From positions 16,786,598-16,827,597 of the forward strand of contig NC_135560.1 in NCBI RefSeq assembly GCF_964340395.1: a stretch of DNA of 41,000 nt, read 5' to 3'. Shown here one piece after another: positions 34,538 to 41,000 of this stretch. Numbering within the stretch: the first letter of the stretch is position 1; every line of letters starts with the position of its first letter. The notes under the pieces were generated by a model, which saw only the letters and a list, made by a program, of their open reading frames with translations, did not search any database and had not been told where the DNA came from. A program made the translations under genes and the position numbers. This DNA is from Glandiceps talaboti (Eukaryota; Hemichordata; Enteropneusta; Spengelidae).

Positions 34538-34631
34538 GATATTACATTGTGGAATTACACTACGGACCGTTTCACCAGAAGGATCGTCGGGTGTAATAGT
34601 GTGGTTTAATAATATTCGTTAGCTATACATT
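34538..34631. other. 94-bp loop between the inverted Penelope-like arms
   Basis: Unique sequence at the centre of the palindrome. It contains the left copy's hammerhead-like motif and about 34 bp (34598-34631) with no match in either arm. The right copy lacks its own hammerhead here. Confidence 0.85.
34554..34597 (-). ncRNA. Hammerhead-ribozyme-like fold at the Penelope-like 5' end
   Basis: Minus strand. Stem I: ATTACAC (34597-34591) pairs perfectly with GTGTAAT (34560-34554). Core strand CCGACGA (34590-34584; consensus CUGANGA, so U4 is C). Stem II: CC/GG around a TTCT loop, with a U-U mismatch at its base. Then GAA, and stem III ACG/CGU with loop GTC, followed by the cleavage-site base A (34561), giving triplet GUA. 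This is the type I arrangement described for Penelope-like elements. The U4 change and the two-pair stem II suggest weak or lost activity. Confidence 0.65.
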
Positions 34632-36135
34632 AGACTCGTCTTCTTAATTTTTTATGTATGATAGCGCTCCAAGGTGATCGAGCACTCTACTTGGCGAAAG
34701 AAGAATGAAATTATATGTATCTAATTGCTCCTACTTGTTGAGCACTCTCCTACTTTTGTCAATAATGGAACGAGTGAACTTCCGATACACCATGAAGAAT
34801 ATTCCACTACCAGATGACCGTGAGTACACAAAAAGATTAATCGAGAAAACTGAAAGCGTGATAAAAAGAATGAGATGGAAAGCCTTCTTCTACCTTCATC
34901 CAGAGGCCAAACCTAAGCAGAAGGAAACCTACGGCTTTAAATCAAGAAAAACACCACCCCAGATTGATGAAATGATTAAGTTTGAAGAAGATCTGCTACA
35001 TGTTATCGAGAACATAAAATTTAGGAACATCAAATGTCAATTTTTAAATGAGCTACGCAAAGATGCTAAATGTATCAAACAGTCTGAAAACATGTTTATC
35101 CCAGCCGACAAAACTAACAATCATTACAAGTTACAGAAGGAAGAATACAAAAAACTGTTAAAAGACAATACCACAGCGAAATACAGGAGGACTTCCACTT
35201 CACAAACCGGACAAATTAATGCCGAAGCAAAATGTATCGCAGAGAAACTTCAACTGGATGATAGAATTGAAACACTTGCACAGAAACCAGCATTCATTAC
35301 AATCAAGGACAATAAAGATAACTTTCCTAACCACGTTCAATGTAGACTAATCAACCCCGCAAAAAGTGAAATCGGAATTGTAAGTAAAACCATACTCGAC
35401 CGCATTAACAAGGACATTATCAAGGCCACTAATACCCATCAATGGAAAAATACTAATTCTGTCATTGAATGGTTCACATCTATTACCAATAAGCAATCAT
35501 GCTCTTTCTTCACTTTTGATGTAGTTGAATTCTACCCATCAATTACCCAGAAACTTCTAGATGAAGCACTTGACTTCGCATCAAATTTTACAGATATCAA
35601 GAACGAAGAAAAGGAAATAATTATGCATACAAAGAAAACCCTACTTTTCCACGATGATTCACCATGGCACAACTCTAACCCGCCCTACCTATTTGATATT
35701 ACTATGGGCTGCTATGACGGAGCAGAAACTTGCGAACTCATAGGCACCTACTTACTTAGTAAATTCAAACATATGTTTGATAATGAGGTAGGATTATACA
35801 GGGATGATGGCCTAGCTGTACTCCGTAATCATTCACCATCGAAAGCCAACAGAGTAGCCCAGCAGCTAACTTCAGAATTTAAGAAACTCGGCCTTAGAAT
35901 CACCACCGACCAAGGTATCAAAATTGTCAACTTCCTTGATGTCACCTTCAACTTGCGTGACGAGTCATACCGACCGTACACAAAACCAAATAACACCACC
36001 CACTACGTCAACAAGAAATCAAACCATCCTAAAGCCATAATTAAGACCATACCCAGCTCGGTAAACCAACGACTATCCATCATTTCCAGTGATGAACAAC
36101 TATTCGACGCCACTACATCATCCTACCAAGATGCA

Positions 36136-36139
<4 letters not shown>
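34632..36139 (+). mobile_element. Penelope-like retroelement, right (plus-strand) copy, 3'-truncated
   Basis: Mirror copy of the left element, beginning 23 bases inside the left copy's predicted ribozyme cleavage position and ending abruptly at GATGCACTC, where an (AT)n array begins. The GIY-YIG module and 3' region are missing. Losing the 3' side while keeping the 5' side is the reverse of usual target-primed truncation. Confidence 0.85.
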
Positions 36140-36212
<73 letters not shown>

Positions 36213-36357
36213 CCTAATATACGTCATTGTCAGTGATATTTGGCTTTCGTCCAGACATGACATTTTACGACTTAAAGTGAAAGCTAAGCTTAATCATGAG
36301 AGTTTTGATGATGTTCTCTGTGTTCAAAGTTTTACTTTGTTTTCCGGCAATAACTGA
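34705..36357 (+). pseudogene. Penelope-like reverse transcriptase, right copy, fused to microsatellite
   Basis: A 550-codon frame. Codons 1-478 are the RT as in the left copy, with intact motif A (FDVVEFYPSI), motif B (MGCYDGAETCEL) and motif C (YRDD). Differences from the left copy are S29T, T68A, V87I, T105K, K116E, T219A and K386Q, all single-base and none in a catalytic block. After SSYQDAL the frame runs through (AT)n as about 23 Ile/Tyr codons and then about 45 unrelated residues to a stop. The thumb end, linker and nuclease are lost, so a working element is unlikely, although the RT core could still be translated. Confidence 0.85.
36139..36208. repeat. (AT)n microsatellite at the right Penelope-like break
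   Basis: Seventy bases of AT directly joined to the truncated RT frame. Confidence 0.95.
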
Positions 36358-36469
36358 CTAAAGTGTATTTTCTTCAGTACGTCGCCCCTTTACTCAATCT
36401 GATTAAAACTTGATGTAGTGAACCTGGCGCGGTGATTTACCACTGTTTCCTACTTTTGTTGTATATTTT

Positions 36470-36608
36470 TCTTTTTACCTTCCGTAAGGGAAGGTTCTAT
36501 TTAAGGGATGGGATGTGTATTTGTTTGTGTGTGTGTTTTGTGCGTGCGTGCGTGCGTGCGTGCGTGTGTGTGTGTGTGTGTATGTGTGTGTGTGTGTGTG
36601 TGTGTGCG

Positions 36609-36639
<31 letters not shown>

Positions 36640-36800
36640 GTGTGTCTGTCTGTCTGTCATGCTGGCTCAATTCAAACGGAATTCGGTGCACATATTCTTT
36701 TGTACAATGTTATGAACTGAATAGGTTTTGGTAAGTATGAGTATTAATGAGTCAATTAAAGAATTACTGGTTTTTGGCAATTAGGCGATATCTTAAGAAT
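36470..36800 (+). repeat. Palindrome-headed (GTCT)n repeat, copy 3
   Basis: ACCTTCCGTAAGGGAAGGT (36477-36495), then GTGC and GT runs, (GTCT)n to about 36658, then 'AAACGGAATTCGGTGCACA' and 'GGCAATTAGGCGATATC'. These match 'AAACGAAATTTGGTGCACA' and 'GCTAATTAGGTTATAGATCG' in copy 1 (7186-7470). The shared 3' part shows this is a dispersed element, not only a microsatellite. Confidence 0.75.
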
Positions 36801-39800
36801 GCACACTTCAAATTCAATATATTTTGGTACAAACTTCAAACATACCAAAACCCACATGTCCTGGAAAACTTGTTGATGTAGCTTTTAGATTCAATGAGTC
36901 ATTTACATAATTAATTAGTATGTTATGGATTCTGTTCATTGTTATAATTAAAATGTCCATGGTTCTCCAATTTTTAACGCAACCAACTTCTGAACGATTC
37001 AAAGTAAAAATAAAGGTTAGAGAAATTGCCTCAGTGTTTTGAAAAATCCTCTTTTTCGGTCAAAAGACTTAAATTCAATTCAATGGTCATAGGATTGGTG
37101 TAATAGTTCATGGTCATGAAGGGATATTACAGTAATATGTAATTTGGCTTCATCACCAAATTGATACGTGATCAGTACCAGTTCTACAGCGAGTTCTAAA
37201 TCTCATAACGGTTTTTAAATATCTTTTTATCAGAAGAAATACTACGTGGCATTCGTTGATATGTGACACAGACAAGAAAAAGAAAATCTTTTCCTTGTCT
37301 ATGGATGTGACCATTAGCAGGGAAAACAATACGACGCACCTGCCTCCATTGACGCGATAACTAATGGCGTCACTGAGTCGGTAAAAACAGGGAACAAAAT
37401 AGCTATTGCTACTGATTATAGTCAACTGCAGTCAAAAATATTTGTATTTTCCAGTATTTTATGTCTGGCATGGTTCTGGCTTACGGGTGATTGAAATCTC
37501 GTCATAAAAAACTCTTAACTTGTTAAGGCCCGTAATGCGTCACAGTGTACTTTCAAACAATGAATCAAATTACTTCATGCTTGGATTCTACGTCACTGTG
37601 ATGTCACAATTGTGCGACTGATAAACCCACCACTTGACAAAGTGCCATTTTGTCAAAGTATTAAGTCATAATCGAACATGACAGGGACTTTCTGAATAGT
37701 TCATATTAGAGCTGCACAAGCTTAACTGGGATGGTTTATAAAAAATATAATTTGTTAGGAACAATACATAACTTACTCGATGTCATACATCGCAAACAGT
37801 ATCTCACCACCTGTGGATAAACGTGTTTTTCGGTTCGCACTCAAAAACAAGCGGTGATCATGATTTCAACCTGTTTCTGTACTGCTTATGGATAATATCG
37901 ACCTCTAGTTAATTATTGGTATATTAACAATTTTCAGTGAATGAATTGTAATTCCAAAGTGGGGGGGAGGGGGCGATCAAGCCCGGTCTGTTTCGTACTA
38001 TGACTCTCCCAGATGCCATTTTCTAAAAAGTGGTCTTTCGTCAATTTCCTTTCTCTAAAACGTGACTCTCCACCTGGTCAAATATTCCAAAGACGTGGGT
38101 TAAATGTTGTCAGACATGAAAAGGGACATAAGTACCACAATCAAGAACCAGTACGTTAAAGACTTGATCTCACCGCTGCATAATTTTAATTCATTGGTTG
38201 TTTCTCACTACTACCATCATTGTGACTGTTAATTGGTGTTAAAGCACTACATTAACAAATTCCAATATTTTCATGTAATTAACACTACTGATATTTTCGG
38301 AACCGAGGTCAACATCCACATTCCACCACATTATCCCAATATCTTACCACACTGTTTCATTTCACCCCTGTGAGACCCACTCCTTTCGTCACACCACAAT
38401 TCATGATTGATTCACTGCATTGTTGTCTGCAGTGATTTGACTGAAATATTTTGATATTACTACTAGTATACAATGATGGTAGTGGTGGGATGTTGGAAAA
38501 GTGCCACATACATGTGGAACCGATGACAGCAGTTGGATTATATGCCAAAATAATAATATAATACTAAGTTAGATAATACAATACATCAAAGTAAAATATG
38601 ACATTCCCTAATGCCTTCTTTTGTGAAACTCTGCACTGTATGTTTTTCTTTGGAAAAACGAAAAGTGTTTTCTGTATTGAGCAATATCAGTGCTCGCTCG
38701 TAGAATGCAATAAAAGATATTCATAAAATGGGGGGGGGGGGGGGGATAGCCAGAAATTCATCTTTTTGAAGATGCGGCAACAATCATTTGCTAACGGTGA
38801 TATATTTATATATACAAGGTGACAGTGACTTCACAATAAGATTGATGCGTTCACACTTGTAAGTAGCTTGCAATGGAGTTCTGAAGGTCAATAGTACTAA
38901 GCTTGCGTTTCGTTTGAAGGTCAGATTGATAAATATTTCCAAGAAGCTAAGGGCTAAACAACTATAATTTATACGCCAACAAGTAGCTCCACATCTGACA
39001 CTAGAAACGTTCACCAATTGACATATCCAAGTTTATTGGAAATCACACTCACATTATCAATGGGCTCTGTATGAACCACAAAACCGGACAATTGTAAGAA
39101 TCCAGTCCTAGTAGTGTTAAAGTCTAAGTGGTAAAGTAATTCGATGCCGAAACACGTGCACGTTTTGCCGTTTTTTCTGGTATCCTTGAATTGGCTGTCG
39201 TACATATTGAATGTAGTCTCAGCTGATAAAGTTTTGAAAATACTGTATTCCATTGTCTATTTGACGAGGTATGTCTTTATCAAACCCTCAATGTTTGAAA
39301 AGTAACGAAAACCAATCTTTGATGCTGCCTGTTCAAGATATTCAATCAATCTACGTACGTTCTAACTTTTCAATGTATTTTTATCATAAAACATTCAACA
39401 TGACAATTCGACTTGGCTTTGCGTGATATAACTTTGTGCATTTTTGGGTCAATTAAGAAAACCATCATTTCGGAAATGGAATTATTCTATACCCTTCTTA
39501 ACAGCTGTCTCTAAAACACTCAGGGGGAGTTCTTTAAGTTTGATCTGCCAGTGGGGTGTCCATCGCGATACGGATTCTGTAGAAAGGAAACATAGCTTAA
39601 TGTTTCTTTTATGCATGTTGTTGCTATAGTTACAGTAACTCGTGTATTGATGCAAAAATTAAAGTTATGCTTTTACTAATAATGCTAACTGAAGTATAGC
39701 GTACTATTAAGAATACGATGTTTTAGATTTGAAAACTAGATTTATACACACACTTCAATATTACCACCAATGTATCACTTTCGCATACCAACAATCAAAT

Positions 39801-39833
39801 AACGCACGCACGCACATGTGTGTTTATGCGTAC
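36801..39833. other. No recognisable gene; poly(G) run at 38730-38745
   Basis: Three kilobases with only short frames (for example 37153-37425, 38784-39017, 39011-39253 on the minus strand and 39444-39629 on the plus strand), none with a recognisable domain. A 16-base G run lies at 38730-38745 and a mixed G-rich run near 37961-37974. Unspliced exons of an unknown gene cannot be excluded. Confidence 0.4.
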
Positions 39834-39896
39834 GTACATACATACATACATACATACATACATACATACATACATACATACATACACAAACAAACA

Positions 39897-39940
<44 letters not shown>

Positions 39941-39942
39941 AA
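39834..39942 (+). repeat. (ACAT)n-(AAAC)n-(AAAG)n compound microsatellite
   Basis: About 55 bp of ACAT, a short AAAC bridge, then about 45 bp of AAAG. Apparent frames through it are artefacts. Confidence 0.95.
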
Positions 39943-41000
39943 CAACAAAACCACAAAAATATAATTGTCCAGGTATACATGAAGATACACACACTTAAGA
40001 TAGCTAATACAGAAACGTCTCATTGTTTTTGATCTCAGATGGCAGGTTTTGAATTGCTATAGTCTAAAAATGTGCAGACTTTATCTAAATTGTTTCCGAT
40101 CAGCGATATATTCAGATACTCGATGTCTATAATCAATTCATTTTAACACAAAGTCATAATCTTGAAACTCTTGTTGTATTTTTTACTCTCTGGGAAAAAC
40201 CGATGTCTTGTCTCAGTAATTCTGGTTATACATAATGCTTTTTTCACGAGATTAATACATAAACGTAAGCCTACACCAATGCACCTGCGTTTGGTTTATG
40301 GTTTGACATTCTGTCAAGAACTTCAAAAAGAAAGGGTGACTTCTTCAGTGAATCTTTGACCATAATGCAAACTCACTGCAAGGATTACTGGTATTATTTT
40401 TTGCATATCTCGTGTGTTCTTTGTTGTACTTACGAAGATCATCGAATGGGTCTATACCGAGATCACGTGGAGATGGACGTCAAGTGATTATATTCGTTTT
40501 GTGATATCTTCTTTACCAGAAACACATTTTTTAGACCAGCTATTCTAATATCGCCGTGCACAGCTGACAGTATACTAGTAATTCCTGGTCATTGTGTTGT
40601 ATGGATATGGTAAGTAGGTGGACTGCTTCGAATTCGCTCACTGTTAAAAACAATACTTGAATTGTGTAAATAAAACTGCCAGATTTATCATACCTGTAGC
40701 TGAAGTTGAGGATGCCATTTGATTTACTGTCGATCTACATATTGATTGGGACAGTGTGAATCAGAATCCATTAACAGAAACAAATGCTATGTAAACACGG
40801 AATAAGTCGAGTAAGAATATTTTTATCCCCCCCCCCCTCCCTCCCACACATTCCACTTTTAGTTTGGAAGGCCGTTAGGCATGCATCAAAAAATGGATAA
40901 TTTAAAGTGTAGTCAGATTCCTGAGATGACGCTATAGTAAATATATAACACGAGGGTCATTCCCATCGTAATTTAAGTATCCCGTATGTTAAAACTAAGT
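39943..41000. other. No recognisable feature
   Basis: Only short frames without family resemblance, and a C-rich run near 40828-40850. Confidence 0.5.

Larger units (their letters stand above)
31975..34600 (-). mobile_element. Penelope-like retroelement, left (minus-strand) copy
   Basis: The minus-strand order is hammerhead-like motif (34597-34554), short leader, RT frame (34464-32746), frameshifted GIY-YIG module (32745-32358), then an AT-rich 3' region ending with a second core-like block CTGACTAAAGAAG...CGAATGAAGC (about 32005-31976). A similar CTGA...hairpin...GAA block closes the fragment at 7760-8560. Ribozyme-core-like motifs at both ends fit the pseudo-LTR organisation of Penelope-like elements. 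The exact 3' boundary is uncertain. Confidence 0.75.

Overview
The window looks like nuclear DNA from a marine invertebrate animal, most likely an invertebrate deuterostome such as a hemichordate, lancelet or echinoderm. The sequence alone does not settle which. The reasons are AT-rich, very sparse coding, dense microsatellites, tRNA-derived SINEs with a 'GCGCTTT...GCGCTATATA...(ATT)n' tail, a CR1/jockey-group LINE relic, Penelope-like elements with a GIY-YIG module, and a single vertebrate/ambulacrarian-style peptide GPCR. There are no operons, Shine-Dalgarno sites or prokaryotic genes.

Only one convincing host gene is present: an intronless-CDS class A GPCR on the minus strand (15755-16786). 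It resembles somatostatin/allatostatin-C receptors. Its stop codon abuts a perfectly phased 19-unit, 53-bp minisatellite (14759-15755) that would form the first kilobase of its 3' UTR. A 13-bp-TIR MITE (14578-14725) lies just beyond it. Degenerate ~43-bp repeats occur on both sides, at 12270-12465 and 17440-17755.

The rest is a mobile-element landscape. At 3.8-7.0 kb a ~300-bp repeat array carrying AGGTCA motifs is interrupted by a SINE, which is itself interrupted by a 2.1-kb TIR transposon. An inverted second copy of that transposon sits at 23573-25887. A dead Penelope-like C-terminal fragment is at 7760-8560, and a short ribozyme-core-like remnant is at 10200. A dead LINE occupies 28890-30125. 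Several copies of a repeat with a palindromic 'CCTTCCGTAAGGAAGG' head and a (GTCT)n body are scattered through the window.

The most striking structure is at 32.0-36.2 kb: two almost identical Penelope-like elements head to head, with ~1.5-kb inverted arms and a 94-bp loop. Both keep an open reverse-transcriptase frame with all three catalytic aspartates. The left copy also retains a frameshifted GIY-YIG endonuclease module and, in the loop, a recognisable but slightly degenerate hammerhead-ribozyme fold. The right copy stops abruptly at an (AT)n tract. Long microsatellites occur throughout; the most unusual is a 400-bp pentanucleotide array with mirror-ordered variant blocks at 22449-22850. 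Long stretches with no recognisable content are listed as such.
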